DNA of 64,000 nucleotides from Mactromeris polynyma (GCA_032209605.1 JASFXZ010000003.1:37040762-37104761), one strand, 5' to 3'. Positions 11,327 to 24,405 are shown, counted from the first letter of the stretch. Made by a program: numbers and translations. Notes: generated from the letters alone by a model not told the origin.

Positions 11327-14300
11327 TGTGTTATGCCATTTTGTAAAAACAAGATGACAGGTGTACCAGTATAAAATAGTATCATACACTTCATTTTTAT
11401 TACTGTACAAAAACATTGAATTTGGAGGAAGAGCAACCAATTAACATTACCAGTAACATTATTACTTTGCTCAGCCATGAATCAGGGCCTAGGAGTATAA
11501 CAGACACTTACACTGAGAACTCAAAACACAAAAGTTGCACATTATATTAGCCTGATAGTGGAAATTTGAGCATTGAAAATACATGAACAGATTGAGTGCT
11601 TGATATTCTTTTTGGGTCATTTTCACTGAGATTTAAGTACATGTATGATTATGAGATATGGCCATTGGGAGGAAATTATCAGGTCGGAGTGCCACACTCC
11701 ACACTCAGACTTAATCATTTCTCTCAGATCTCATAGTACACTCAAATCTCTAAGAAAATGGGTCACAAAGAACACTTACTTAACATTATCATACATTTTC
11801 GCACTGGTAAGAGTAAATTTTGTGATTTGAGTGCTAAGTGTGAGTATCCGTTATAATCCCATACACAGATATTCTGCTTTTTTTAGTTTACAACACAGTT
11901 CAATCTTTAGCTCCTATAGTTTGATAATTCAAAATGTATTATACTTCTAGAAATACCAGGCAGGAACATTGTCAAAACTTGATAACATATAACAATTCCA
12001 GTACAAACAAAGCGTGTATACTTTCCATCAAAGCTTTTATGTTAAAAATTACAGCCAAACAAATATATATTGAACAGACAAATCAATAACAAAAGAAGAC
12101 GTAGTTATAATTCTGAATTCCATAACCCGATAGTGCTGTATGTTACTCTCAATCTTGACGTTATAGACAGACCTTGTCTGTTGACTTAACCTGCATGGAT
12201 ACAAAATGGTGGCAATTTAATTAAAACAAGAACTGCATTCACACTTTACTTATTTGGAAGAGTTTACTTACTTTAAAGCTCTATGATACCTTAAATAAAA
12301 CTATTGCATTTTTCCATGGCATTCACTCACTCCAAATAGACAATTACACTTTGCTTTTATGGGTTTACTCTGTGAAGAACAAAACTTATGAATTAATTCT
12401 ACCAGTTTCCTAAAGGCCCCATTCCAGAAGTAGTATAGACAGGGAACAAGCTAGGATAAGATTTTAGGGAGGGGTCACTTCTCCTTTCAGCCGAGATAGG
12501 GAGAAGTGGGAAGCAAAAGGAGAGAAATTAGGGGAAAAGTGGATGTGTCACGCCTGTATCATTGATTTTGTTCCTTATGAGTCATATGACACTAGATCTT
12601 TTGATTACTATTGTTTGATATTTGTGAAACACACAATTTGACAAGAAGCTTCTTGTCTACTGATGTTTTGCATAGCTCCAAAGGGGGTCGATACGTTGAG
12701 GAGATGGTGTAATATGGCCTAGTTTGACCTAAAACAGACATCCAAATTCCAAACCTAAATCAATGATACCATGATGTAAATTACTGACCGCTTTTGATTC
12801 AACAATCACCATCACATTCTGTTCTTACTGTAAATTGAATCATTGCTGGCTAAAGTAGCATTTAAAGGCTAGCGTACACCCAACAGTATATTTCACATGC
12901 CAGTCGAACTTCTTATTTAAACAAATTTACCAGTCCCAAATCAATTCCATTGACCACTGGCCTTCAGATTCAAATGAACAAAATATTGCTTCGAAATAGA
13001 ATTTTCTGTCCTACCCACCCAACCCATAGTGTCAAAAGTATGAGGAGAAGAGCTGGGATAGGTGCTAATTTTCCACCTGGTTACCTCTTGCTGCATTACC
13101 CAAGCATACCCATAATTCTTACCTGTCTGTTAATTTAATGCTAGTAACCTTTCTTAACATTATCCACTTTCTTATTAGGGGCGCCAACCAGGCAAGGGCA
13201 AATCACAAGTCTTAATACTTATATAAATACAGAAAATGCTGAAGACAAAGAGCAATTCATATGAGATTGAGTGACAAAGGTGAAGCTACCATGGTGGCAG
13301 TACTTGGTAAAATGTTACCCTGGTAGTAGCATTACACATACAGACATCCAGGTATTCATCCCAGCTTTACTCAGGAGAAAAAAATATACTCCTTAAGCAG
13401 GTCCTATGTAAGTTCAGAATTGCATATTGTATTCTGAAGCATACTTTTTTCTGATTGCTGCAAACCTTAAGTCATGGGCTTGTCCAGGCTCATGTGCATA
13501 AATTGACATAAACAAGATTCAAATTGGCAGCTATGTAATACACACTGTATTCTGTATTGCAACTTGCATGTATATATTTTACTATATTAATTTTATTTCA
13601 AATGATGCAGCAATTGTTTTGCCCCAACAAAAGCTTTTCCTTCAACTTTGCAATGTTTGAAGAATTTTTAAAAGTTCAAGATATTATAAAAATTATATAT
13701 AGATTATATCTCTGTCATGATGGGTTTATTCTATACGGAATTAGGATGGATCTCCAAGACCTTCAGAAACAATTCTCTATGTCTGGAAAGAGACCTTATC
13801 AGGTCCATGTAACTTCAGGATTTGTAGCAAACTAATGGGAAATATAATGTATTAGACATACATGTATGTGTCTAGGTGTATGTTCTCCAGCTTCTGCCTT
13901 GTAACGGCTGAGGGCCAACATCAACAAACTGATTATTTTGCCATATGGAAAGTGCACGATTGTCATTTTCAATCACATTTCAGAATAAAACACTGACATT
14001 ATCAGTTCTATTTACAGATAAAATTTTATACCCATGTGATCTATTTCTATGCATGTAAGGCAGACATAAGTTTGTCTCTTAAAGTTACCAAGTGTCCAGC
14101 TTCTGCAACTTCAGGTGGTAGCAAGTTTCAATGAATCAATCCTTGAAGTACATAATAGTAACATAGACACTTTTTCAAGGGTTTGGTCTTTGCTATGACA
14201 TTCAGCAACCCTGTATATGTGCCTAAGAAAGTTTGACATATATTTCTGTGAATTTAAGTCAGATTCAAGTTTAAACCTATTCAAACCCAGAACTCGAAAC

Positions 14301-15020
14301 GAGTGTATTCATCAAGAGTATATTATACAAACACATATACTGGTTGTCCTGACTACTAATTATGCATTAAGATTTTAACCAATGCTCTTTGCGTAAAAAC
14401 AATATACATTACATGTTTGTAATTTCTATGTTATACTTAGTTGAATGATGATCAATTTACTTTGTGACAGTTTGAAACTGTGTGATTCAAAGTTTGAAAT
14501 AACTTTAAGTGAAGGTGCTTAAATTTTTTACACATATTAGAGAAAAACAGGTATACTGAACTTCTATATTGTTTTCCAATATATTTTGTCTGCAAAAACG
14601 ACATTTTCTTCTAGAAGAACTAAAAAAATGCTTAATATTACGATGTAAACAAACCTGCAACAAAAACTAGCATAGTATTCGGATCGTTTCGGTTTCCACC
14701 GATTATCAGTACGCACGAGTATACGACATTGGTCGGGCAATAACACATGTATATCCTCATATATACATAGATAAAACTTGTAACTCCAGATGGAGATTTG
14801 AAGTAACAGAGGTCAGTGCCAGTGGTCTTGAACAAAATCAGGAAATTAACTGACCCGAATGTAATTGCTTATCGTCTATTTAAATGATTACAAGTACCAT
14901 ATCTAACATGTGGACAAATAAACACTACATTATTCATACATCATCATGTTCGTTTCTTACCCATTATTGCAAATGAAATGAAATCAGATAATAAAGATGA
15001 TTCACATGTGATTTGACAGA
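11327..15020. other. Upstream intergenic DNA, no gene recognised
   Basis: About 3.7 kb between the mariner copy and the PDZ gene promoter. Open frames of 60-92 codons occur (for example 13557-13835, +), but they are AT-rich and hydrophobic, with no domain and no convincing splice sites. No repeat ends were identified. Confidence 0.45.
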
Positions 15021-15498
15021 TCTGTCATGACACCGGAAGTGTATACAAGGTTAGACCTAACAACTGGGTTTAGACCGGTATATTCATACGCGTGATTTTT
15101 GCTTTCATGTACTATGCGTGTATTGAAAAAGTGAAAAAAATCTATTGAAAACAGTCTTGATATTATTTTTCATTGAATTAATAGTTAAACTGCAGGTTTA
15201 GAAAGTACTTATAAAAATCATAATGGGATGAAAATGTAGTTCTGTTGATATTAAAATCGAAAGGATTTTCGTCATTTCCGTAACTCAATAAACTAATAAT
15301 GTATTGTAAGAATAATTACCTTAGATACTAGTTATCATTTTAACATTTTCGACAATAGTTACTATATTTATTAGAAAAAGAACATATATTCGCGATTATA
15401 CCAGAAATAAAAAAGTATTTGATATTTTCGTCGGATCTTAAATTTACCAATCCATTCGTCTGCACAGGTAAAATTCATGGCGGTTTCGGATAGATAGG
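15021..15498 (+). promoter_or_regulatory. Putative promoter and 5' UTR of the PDZ gene
   Basis: The region directly upstream of the start codon has more CpG (GACACCGGAAGTG, GACCGG, ACGCGTG, TTTTCGTCGG) than its surroundings. ACCGGAAGT at 15032-15040 is a consensus ETS-factor site, common in TATA-less animal promoters. No clear TATA box at a fixed spacing was identified. A six-codon upstream reading frame (ATG at 15477, TAG at 15495-15497) lies just before the main ATG. The transcription start is not determined. Confidence 0.4.
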
Positions 15499-15591
15499 AT
15501 GGTGTTTTCAGTGACATTAAATGGAGGAACCCCCTGGGGATTTCGGCTCCAGGGTGGAAGGGAATTTAATGAACCGATTCGAATTGCAAAG
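15499..15591 (+). CDS. PDZ-domain protein (PDLIM/ZASP-like), exon 1
   Basis: Start exon of a PDZ protein of the ALP/Enigma/ZASP class. It encodes 31 codons, and the first strand and carboxylate-binding loop of the domain are clear: SVTLNGG, then PWGFRLQGG, then the FNEPIRIAK strand. The PWGFRLxGG signature at the very N-terminus is typical of PDLIM1-7/LDB3 and ZASP, and also of synaptopodin-2. The ATG has A at -3 and G at +4, a strong context. The exon ends AAAG/GTTAGT in phase 0, so it must join a phase-0 acceptor; the matching second half is at 57085. Known relatives bind the C-terminus or spectrin repeats of alpha-actinin through this PDZ domain and sit at Z-discs, stress fibres or focal adhesions. 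Assigning it to ZASP/PDLIM rather than synaptopodin-2 rests on the HxxAQxxIK segment in exon 2. Confidence 0.88.
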
Positions 15592-16402
15592 GTTAGTCTA
15601 ATTATTAAATTTGAACAGCTGTTACCCTATATTAAGCACTTTATACACAGAAACATGTATCCAAAAATGACAGAAACATGTGACCTTTAACCCCCACTTC
15701 CTTGTTAAAGGTATGTAGTCGTTATTATGAGCATTAGTAATGCACGAGAAATATTTGATATTTGCGATTAATTTTATTTTGACGGTTTGAATGCGACATA
15801 AACACATGTGGGAATATGAAAGAAATAATATTTTACTGTGAACGAAAATAGTCATTTGCTGATCCAGTGTCAGTCATTGAGTCATAATATTTTGTAAAAT
15901 CATTCTTATATTATTTTAACATCTTTTTTTATTGTGGCAGTTAGTATTGCATACACTTATAAAGTGGCTGTATCTATGTCTCCTATAATCATATTAATGT
16001 CTTGACTCTTCTGTTGTATCATTCAATTCATTCACTTGTTTAACTTATAGATCATAGAAAGTATTTTGTATTCCTGTGAGTTTTCTACATTAACTATACC
16101 CATGCTTCAAGAAGGCAGTATGCTTATGATTTACATGTCATGAAAAGCTACTTATCTTTAAGTATTATCATGTGAATTCTGGGCCCTATCTTGTTTTAAG
16201 ATGCTGGGTTGTAACTCCTTCAGGCTATGTACATACAATGCACATATATTGCATGTATACAGTATAGAACCACATGTCGTATAGTTAAGGATCTGTTATT
16301 AATAATTATTGAGATGTGTGTACACTACAATCCATCATTTCATTGTATTTTATACATATTTAATATTAAGTATATACTCATCATGTAGACAAAAAACTAA
16401 AT

Positions 16403-16566
16403 AATTAGACAACCATTGCGACCCATTAAAACTGGCCTTCTTAATGAGATGGTCTTAATATCAATGTTGAATAAAGAGCAAAACAGTGAAAATAGACTTG
16501 ATAATTGTGTTCTTAATTTTGAGGTGGTCTAATATTGAGGACGTCTTTAAGTGAGGTTTTACTGTA
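16403..16566 (-). mobile_element. pogo/Tigger-like MITE, family CAGTAAAACCTCA, copy 1 (truncated)
   Basis: It ends TGAGGTTTTACTG followed by TA. The interior (GCAAAACAGTGAAAATAGAC, GTGTTCTTAATTTTGAGGTG) matches three other copies. The opposite terminal repeat has decayed or is missing. Confidence 0.75.
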
Positions 16567-16965
16567 TTGGAAAGAAGTTCATTTCCTGTTCTCTCCTAGC
16601 TGTTTGTAAAATTTAATATTTAAAAATTGCCCTGCATTAAATTTTATATACCCTGGTGATGAAACTCTCTGAAATATAATGTACAATTACTATCATCATT
16701 AAGACTCAGATAAAGTGATATATGTTATGAATAATATTTAATTCACAGTACACCTCAACTATTTCTACAATCTACCCTAGGGTAATTAAAGTTGTCAAAA
16801 CTAATGAATGTATCTAATTAAAATTTGGTGAAGTTGTCTGACATGCTTATTACTACCCTCATTTTCTGCATGGTAAGATTATAATTAATTGGATGCAATA
16901 ATTGCAATAAGCTACACATACCATTGGGTTTGTAGTTCTTTAAATGGTATACATGTTGCAGAATA

Positions 16966-17142
16966 CAGTAAAACCTCACTTAATGACCACCTCAATATTA
17001 AGACTACCTTAAAATTAAGAACGCAATTTCAAGTCCATTTTCACTGTTTTGCTCTTTATTCAACTCCAATATTAAGACCAACACAATATTAAGACCAGTT
17101 TTCAAGGGTCTCAATGATGGTCTTATTATTGAGGTTTTACTG
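16966..17142 (+). mobile_element. pogo/Tigger-like MITE, copy 2
   Basis: A 177-bp element with terminal inverted repeats CAGTAAAACCTCA...TGAGGTTTTACTG and a TA on each side (16964-16965, 17143-17144). Interior segments such as TTAAGAACGCAATTTCAAGT and CCATTTTCACTGTTTTGCTC are the inverse of the other copies. The CAGT start and TA duplication fit pogo/Tigger-derived MITEs. Confidence 0.85.
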
Positions 17143-17144
17143 TA

Positions 17145-19521
17145 TATGGGAAATATGCATTCAAAATAAAACATTCTTCCGGTTATTTTAAATAAAGTGG
17201 TATGATAACTCATTAACTGTCAAACATTAGCTGTGTCGGTTTCTTAGAAATCAATTCTCCTGCACTGTTTTCTGCATTAAGTGTAAAACAGAATAATTTC
17301 CGGTAATGATACTTCCCGTTGTCTTACATGGGAAAACCATTACCTACTTATTACCTATGCAATGGAAATTTCTGTGGTACTTTTTGTTACTTGTGCACAC
17401 TTGTGTAGAAACTTTTGTATAATAATTTGATGTAAGTGGTTATTACAACAACGTCGTATCGCACAATCTCTATGGTCTAATCTGGCTTACATGCTCCAGT
17501 TGTAACAATGCTTCACAATTCTATGACATCTATACACAGTGAATAATGTATGAGTCCTACGTTTGCATTGTTTCAAAATGGTATTGAATTGTTGTATTTT
17601 TTAGTCTGTCAGAAAAGCCACCGCTCAATACAATGTATTGTCTGTGATAGATCAGTAAAATGAAGAATGTTTCTGTATTTACGTTTCCCTGTTTGGAATG
17701 AGTACAATCTTCACATTGATAGTTCTTTGAGGACAAGAAATACATCTGTAACATGCTGAAAATGAGTTCCGTCAAGGTGGAGATTTTGTCTTCTTTATGT
17801 TTTACATATTTGGATAGGGACAAAGATCACTATATCTTAATTTACTCTCAGAATCATTAGCCAAAAAAATTGCAGTTTTGGGATAAATAAATAGTCAGTC
17901 CGCCTCAGGTGATTTAAAGTAACTAGAATGTTTTTAGGCCTTAGATGAAATCATGATAGGATATGTGGCCTAATTAAGTTTTCAAATAAATAAGTCATTA
18001 ATTTATGTAAATGTATAATCAAATTGGCTATTTTGCAACAGTTTTGACCCAGGTGGGTCAGTGTGTTTTAATACCTACTAGTGCTATATATAGTCTAATG
18101 TTATGGTCAAATTTATTGAAGATAATACATGTAGTATTTAAAACCAAACAATTGTTATACAGCTAACAAATCAATATGAATTATTTTTGTTGGCCTATAT
18201 TTTGCAGAAATTTGAAATATTTTAATGAAATAATTATTTTTCGGATTTAAGATCATTATCTTAATTTCCTTACACCTTCAATGTGAGAAGAAATTTGTTA
18301 CGGTGAGAAATGAATAACCGCAGATCAAAGTTAATATGTTTTATTCACATGTGAATAATTGTAAGTGGATTATTATATAAATACGATCAAGGATTAATGT
18401 ACGGTTTTTAAGGAGCTTGTATTGACATTCATTCAAAGACAATTTGTTTGGAATACAGGGTATTTAATTTCAGATCTGAAAATGAATTAATATAACTACA
18501 AATGGCCAATTTTTTATGGGATTTAAATACTATGTTACGCAGATAGTAATCTAAGACTGTCTGCTCACGCATGATTATTTTATCATAAAATTTAAATGTT
18601 GCGATCTGACATTATTATACCCATAGTTTTAATGTAAATTGTATCAGTATACAAAATGATACCATTTCACGACTGATTTTTATATCTGAGTAATAATCTC
18701 TAAATCTTTCTGATCGCTGACCGTCGTGCTGTTTGCTTCTCATATGTATAAGATATTATTAATTCATTCACAAACTATTTAAATGCTTATAGTGAGTTTA
18801 ATAATTATGTTACGCAGACCTTTCAAATTTTGGTTATTTGATATTTATAAGGTGTGAAATGAGATTTTGAAGTTTTCCCTTTTGTTGAGGAACAGCCACA
18901 TTTGAATACAGCATTTTTAATTTTGGTTTCCATTGAAACTGAATTGAATAAATTTTGTATGAAAGTCTCAGTTTGACATTGAAGGCTTTCAAAGACTTGA
19001 TTCTTGTGAAAAAAACTTGCAATTTGGAAGTTTAGTTATGCTTGTTTTCAATGCCTAATTTAATGTTCAATTTATTTTCATTTTGCTGTGGGACTTAAAA
19101 ATTTAGGTGCTTTAATTTAACCTTATACTTACAGTTTTGCAATATTTATTTACTTTAACCTCCAGTATGTGAGTAATGAGCCTCACTGTTGCTGGCCATA
19201 TATCTGTATGCAAAATTTGCATGCCTGCCCCCCCCCCCCCACCTCCTCCAAAATAAATTATAAATGAGGTAAACTAGAAAGCTGAGATCTGACTTTATTA
19301 AAACTGTTGGGGTCGTAGCAGATGTTTTCATATTACAGGGATTCACATCTGCTTAAATAGGTAAACGCTTATCTGATGGAAGGTTTTATATGCTATCAGC
19401 ATGATGGCGGTAGTTCTTTCCTGTATTTTGCATAAATATTGCATAAATGGTGTATAATATATTCATTGTCATATGTAAGAAAATTGTAAAAAGCTTCCTC
19501 CTTTTGTGTTCTATGATCTAC
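17145..19521. other. Intron 1 sequence, no gene recognised
   Basis: AT-rich intronic DNA with a poly-C tract near 19229-19242. Open frames are short and lack domains. No repeat boundaries were identified here. Confidence 0.45.
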
Positions 19522-19950
19522 GTGTTTAAGTTATTGTAAAGGTTCAGTGGTTGAAACATCGTGTTTAAGTTATTGTAAAGGTTCAGTGGTTGAAACATCA
19601 TGTTTAAGTTATTGTAAAGGTTCAGTGGTTGAAACATCGTGTTTAAGTTATTGTAAAGGTTCAGTGGTTGAAACATCGTGTTTAAGTTATTGTAAAGGTT
19701 CAGTGGTTGAAACATCATGTTTAAGTTATTGTAAAGGTTCAGTGGTTGAAACATCATGTTTAAGTTATTGTAAAGGTTCAGTGGTTGAAACATCATGTTT
19801 AAGTTATTGTAAAGGTTCAGTGGTTGAAACATCATGTTTAAGTTATTGTAAAGGTTCAGTGGTTGAAACATCATGTTTAAGTTATTGTAAAGGTTCAGTG
19901 GTTGAAACATCATGTTTAAGTTATTGTAAAGGTTCAGTGGTTGAAACATC
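19522..19950. repeat. Minisatellite, 39-bp unit, exactly 11 copies
   Basis: The array is 429 bp, 11 units of 39 bp, starting GTGTTTAAGTTATTGTAAAG and ending GTTGAAACATC. The copies are identical except for one G/A position at the unit junction. Because 39 is divisible by three and neither strand has a stop in one frame, there is an open frame on each strand: a 13-residue repeat VETSCLSYCKGSV on + and FQPLNLYNNLNMM on -. Neither has splice or start support, so both are treated as non-coding. Confidence 0.97.
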
Positions 19951-20037
19951 GTACAAGTGTATAAAATATCCTCTAACATGGTTGTGTAATGATGCAATAC
20001 ACTGGCATTGATGTTTCTTCAACTACAATGTACAATA

Positions 20038-20202
20038 CAGTAAAACCTCAGTAATACGACCATCCTTGATTCAGGTCTTCTTATTAAGGTGGTCTTAATA
20101 TTGAGGTTGAATACAGAGTAAAACAGTGAAAATGGACTTGAAAATTGTGTTCTTAATTTTGAGTTTATATAACTGAGGAGGTCTTTAAGTGAGGTTTTAC
20201 TG
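20038..20202 (-). mobile_element. pogo/Tigger-like MITE, copy 3
   Basis: A 165-bp element with CAGTAAAACCTCA and TGAGGTTTTACTG ends and TA on each side (20036-20037, 20203-20204). The interior GTAAAACAGTGAAAATGGAC and GTGTTCTTAATTTTGAG matches the other copies. The right part carries a short change (TTTATATAACTGAGGAGG). Confidence 0.83.
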
Positions 20203-20204
20203 TA

Positions 20205-21330
20205 TTTTAAAATTGTATGAAATGAGGGAAGATGTATACAGCCATATAGTAGAACACTTTCATGTACTTTTATGTATTCATGACATTACCCATGCTCCCT
20301 CAAGGTGTTTCATATTTATACTGTTATATTTTGTCAAATTGAATATAAATATGCTTACAAATCATGATAAAATGAACCCAAAACAAAGATATGGGCATTA
20401 TTGCATAAGCTTTGTGTCATTAAAGTACAGTTGGTAGTTGAATAGCCTTAAATATCATTAATTTCTTAAATGAGAATGTTGACAAAAGACTTGAAGCTTA
20501 CTTTAAACACTTTGATTCAATAAGGACGAAAAGCTACCCAAAAAATCGCCAACATGAATAATTTGTCTAGTCTGATGTCTGGTTGTCGGATACCCAACAT
20601 TTTACTATTTATTAATTCTTGCCAATAAACGTTTATGTAGTTAAATACTCAACCCATACTGTCCAGTAAAATCTTGTAGTGGTGTATAATAACTTTCTCT
20701 TCATTTGTTCAATATTTAGCTCTTGCAGTATTGCGCTAAACTTCCAATATGACAATTTGTATGCAGCATAATGACAACTTCCAATGTTGCCATTAAATTT
20801 AAAATGCTGTCCCTTAATGTTACAGTTTTATGAATCGTACAACGTATTGGTTTCTTATGGGGGGTATATAGGGTCTGTGATCTGAGGAACACCTCGGTGT
20901 TCTCTGTATTGTCTTATCTTTACTCATACATTGTCTTCAGGTCATATTGGGTCACTGGTTATATTCATGTATTTTGGCTGTAGCCCAGAGATTCCTATCT
21001 GATACTATAATTGGGCGTGCCTTAGAGTGACAGGTTTGTAAAATTGTCTGGTTAGAAGGTGAACTATTAGTTCCCCAATTAACAAACCCCTTTAAATATT
21101 TAGAAACTTCCTGAATAATGTAAAAAATTGATAAAAATCCACAATTCTTTTTTATTTGTAAGTTTACACTATTTTATATTGCTGTTATATGATATGCTTG
21201 TATGGGCAGTTAAAGTTTGAATCAACTTACGTTTACATCATATACACAGACTTTTTCATTAAATCTTTCAATACATGTATATGATATCCGCAATTTTCAC
21301 TGGTCCATCCAGTTTGGGTATTTATATTGA
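20205..21330. other. Intron 1 sequence, nothing recognised
   Basis: AT-rich intronic DNA. One + strand open frame of 82 codons overlaps the end of the MITE and has no domain. No other structure was seen. Confidence 0.4.
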
Positions 21331-21531
21331 CTTAGGGGGGGAACCCAGCATGTGCCCCCCCCCCTAAAATTTCCCAACCATAATGCATGTCGGAGTATAA
21401 ATACTAAAATATACAGAGATCTTTCAAGAATAAAACACAGTCATTGCTGTTTTATAAGGCTTGAGTGAAACCAAAAATTGACCAAAAAGTTACGCCCCCC
21501 TCGTAAAGACCAAATTCTGGATCCGCCCCTG
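21331..21531 (-). mobile_element. hAT-like MITE fragment (CAGGGGCGGATCC end)
   Basis: Read on the - strand, the right end is CAGGGGCGGATCCAGAATTT, a terminus shared by widespread animal hAT-type MITEs. It is followed by GGGGGGCG and, at the other side, a run of C/G (GGGGGGGGGCACATGCTGGG). The expected matching second end (ATCCGCCCCTG inverse) is absent, so the copy looks truncated. Confidence 0.55.
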
Positions 21532-23217
21532 ATATTTCATCAGTTAGTATTCTGTGCACATCAGAGGTTTTAAGTCATGCATAACTGAAATGAGACATTA
21601 TGTATGTTCTGTGTACCGTGGCAGTTATGTGCATGTTCATAATTAACCTTTAATGTGGTTTTTCAAAACTATCTCACAAATATTTAATACAGTAGTAAAA
21701 GTTTATTTAGTTTAAATATACATGCAGTGATATGCATATAAATATTCTTTTATTGAAATCATGTTTCATGTTATTTTATACATTTAAAAAATTATAAGGA
21801 TAATATTGACAGTTTTGTAGTATATGAATCAGTTTCACTGACCTTTGGTACGGATAGAAATATCCTGGATTGAGGGTTATATACAGTATATTGTGTTTTG
21901 AGCCTCATTCCCACAAAAACAGTTTGACCCAAGTGCTGGAGTTTCTTGCACACCTTTAAAAAGTAAAGGACAAGATTGAATGAAACAACTAAAGTTTGAG
22001 GGAATTTTGCTTAAATCGCTAAATCCATCACTGGTGGAAACACAGGAAATCCCGGTCTGGTATGCCAGAAAGCATATTTCAACAGTTTCCTGTACATATA
22101 CATCGAGTTATAATATACTCTCGTTTTGTACCAAACTCTCCATAATTAATGCAAAGGTGCACTGTTATTTCTAGCTCTTCATTTAATGTTTAAAATATAT
22201 TCATATTTATTCATAAGTCACATTATATATATATCAAGTAATGACTATATTTGGAGATAACATCATAGTGAAATCTCATCGTGAAAGTGAATATTTTATA
22301 TCTCTGTGTGTATGTTGAACATTATTAAATATTATACCGAGTTTCAAGAGCTTTTTTGCATCAAACCTGCAATTTAATAATTTGTATTCTTTATGCTTGA
22401 CAATATATAGTTTGACGGTGTTAACTTGACCATTGTTTACAAGCAATCGGACAATGTAAACATACCTGGATAGGTAAATCAGCTTATCACAAGATTAACT
22501 TTCTAATTGATATTTCTAAATCTAATTTTTTTATAGTAAAATTATTCGTAATCCCCCTGTAAATAATGGTAGAGTCTGTTTTCAGTGGTCAGGTTTACGC
22601 CGGCACACTTTAGTAAAAAAAAATTCACCTTCATACAATCAAAACTGACATTTTTTGTTTTTGTTTTTATTAACACTGAATGATCGGTGAATGAAAGATT
22701 AATCAGTGATATCTGTATAGGGTAAACACAGACCAGGTGATAGTAGTGGATTTATCACACTTGTTCAGCCTTTTCATGGTTTAATTGTCACTTTTCTCCC
22801 ACTTTGATCATTGTACAAACAGATAAAAGATAGATTAGTATAATTGCTCATGTGAAGTTTTATTGATTGTAGTGCAAAACTCTTCATTTCTGGTATTTTT
22901 ACTATTTGCCTACCTATAGTCAGATCTGACCTGCTGATAATGTTTAAAATCCGGGCATGCACCTTTAGAAATACAGACTATGTTAGTAATAGTTAGCTAT
23001 ACTGATATACACCAACTTGTAGTTTAGTATTTCCTAGTTATTCTTGGAATATTATCAAAGATACATTCAATCATCCTTAAAACATGAGCAATCATTACTG
23101 ATGATTATCTCTGACTCAGATCAGTAAGAAGGAATTTGCAGATACATGTTGTGCAATGTACACATCATGTACATTCTCTATACATGTACTTTATATTTTA
23201 TTTTCAATATTTTATTT
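21532..23217. other. Intron 1 sequence, nothing recognised
   Basis: AT-rich DNA with short open frames only. A coding-like stretch near 21922-21965 has a weak acceptor and is not called. Confidence 0.4.
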
Positions 23218-23649
23218 TCAAACTGTATTGTCTGTTGACTGCTGAGATGAGGCCTGAGACGTAGAAATATTGTATGAACAAACTGTGCTGGTATTTGTCC
23301 ACCACATGTCCAAAAGCTTAATAGCTAAATTTTTGTGATAATGTTGGTTGTATGTCTCTTGTTCATATTCATCTTTCAATGTTTTGCTCGACCAGACTGG
23401 GGTGGGGCAGGGGGTGAGGGTGTTTTGACTTTTGACAGCAGATGTTCCTCCTTGCATGAGTTTGACATTGAGAAAGACTTGGCTTGAATATATGTACCAG
23501 AAGACCTTCATGTACAAACCTCTCTCAGACCTAACAGATTTTGACAAAACTCCCCCTCCTCCAGAGGATAAAGGCAGCAGGTATTGTTGTTTGTCTGAAT
23601 GCTGACAGGTTGAAGCCCTTAATTGGCAAATCATTAATAGGTGTATCAT
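23218..23649 (-). other. Unidentified 143-codon open frame
   Basis: An uninterrupted - strand frame of 432 bp in a more GC-rich patch. The predicted product is hydrophilic, with a GGGG turn near residue 32 and a Ser/Thr/Gln-rich tail (STSQASSQQSTDN). I recognise no domain. It could be a relic of a transposon gene, an exon of an unknown gene or chance. On the + strand the same patch contains CTCCCCCTCCTCCAG, which resembles a 3' splice site. Confidence 0.25.
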
Positions 23650-23705
23650 TCCATTACCTCATGCCGTATTGATTTGGCAGAGTTGGTATCTATGTCATTT
23701 TTATA

Positions 23706-23730
23706 CCCCTGACCACCAAAAGGTGGTGGG
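23706..23730. repeat. Short hairpin CCACCAAAAGGTGGTGG
   Basis: CCACC and GGTGG flank AAAA, giving a small perfect hairpin after TATACCCCTGA. Similar hairpins occur at the ends of mollusc interspersed repeats. Only this isolated piece is seen. Confidence 0.3.
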
Positions 23731-24251
23731 AGCTATAACATAGGAAGCACCTTGTATTGTATGGCAAGTGTAAACCCATACATTTTTTGTTGAAATGTAA
23801 GTCTTATGAATGCCTATATGTGTCTGGAATGATGTTATAGAGAACAGAAACATATATCTGCTATGAATGATTGTAAGCTTATCAGACAAACATTAATCAG
23901 TATTTCCTGCTGATTTCAGAATATTTGACTGGATATATATTTGATATGAAGTTCAGCACAACTTCTTTAATCCTGTCTTAATGCAGACTTGAGTCATTGT
24001 TTGATTGAGAGAATTTTGCTAAAGTTTATGCTGACTGTACCAAAAAAATGCAGCCAGTGTTTACAATTGTCTGGTTTTCTGTGCACAGCATTTTTGTCTT
24101 CATGGCTTTGGTAATTATGCTAAGTTTATTTGTACTATTATGTACGTTACAGCACCAAATGTAACAAATTAAGGGAATACATTTGTAGTTAAGTCAGATC
24201 ATGGGGTAGATCTGGGCCTCCTGATCCAAAGGGTGGGGTCCAAGTCAGTTT

Positions 24252-24405
24252 CAGGGGTGTCAATAATAGCCGGCAGCAGGTAAAATAACCGGTAGCTTAA
24301 ACATCATCACCCAGCTACTTTTCTTGTATGAGTGATTATAGTTAAGGGGAGTACCCCCAGACCCCCGTCTATTTTTGATGACATGAAAAATTAGTGACGC
24401 CCCTG
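24252..24405 (-). mobile_element. hAT-like MITE, family CAGGGGYGTCA, copy 1
   Basis: A 154-bp element with ends CAGGGGTGTCA and the inverse of CAGGGGCGTCA. The segment inverse to CATACAAGAAAAGTAGCTGG plus GTGAT and ACCGG is shared with 54728-54853 in the opposite orientation. The CAG-first termini suggest hAT, but no 8-bp duplication survives. Confidence 0.65.

Noticed and set aside
19518..20011. Opposing 159- and 154-codon ORFs
   Set aside because: Both strands of a 39-bp repeat are open in one frame by arithmetic; kept only as a low-priority finding.
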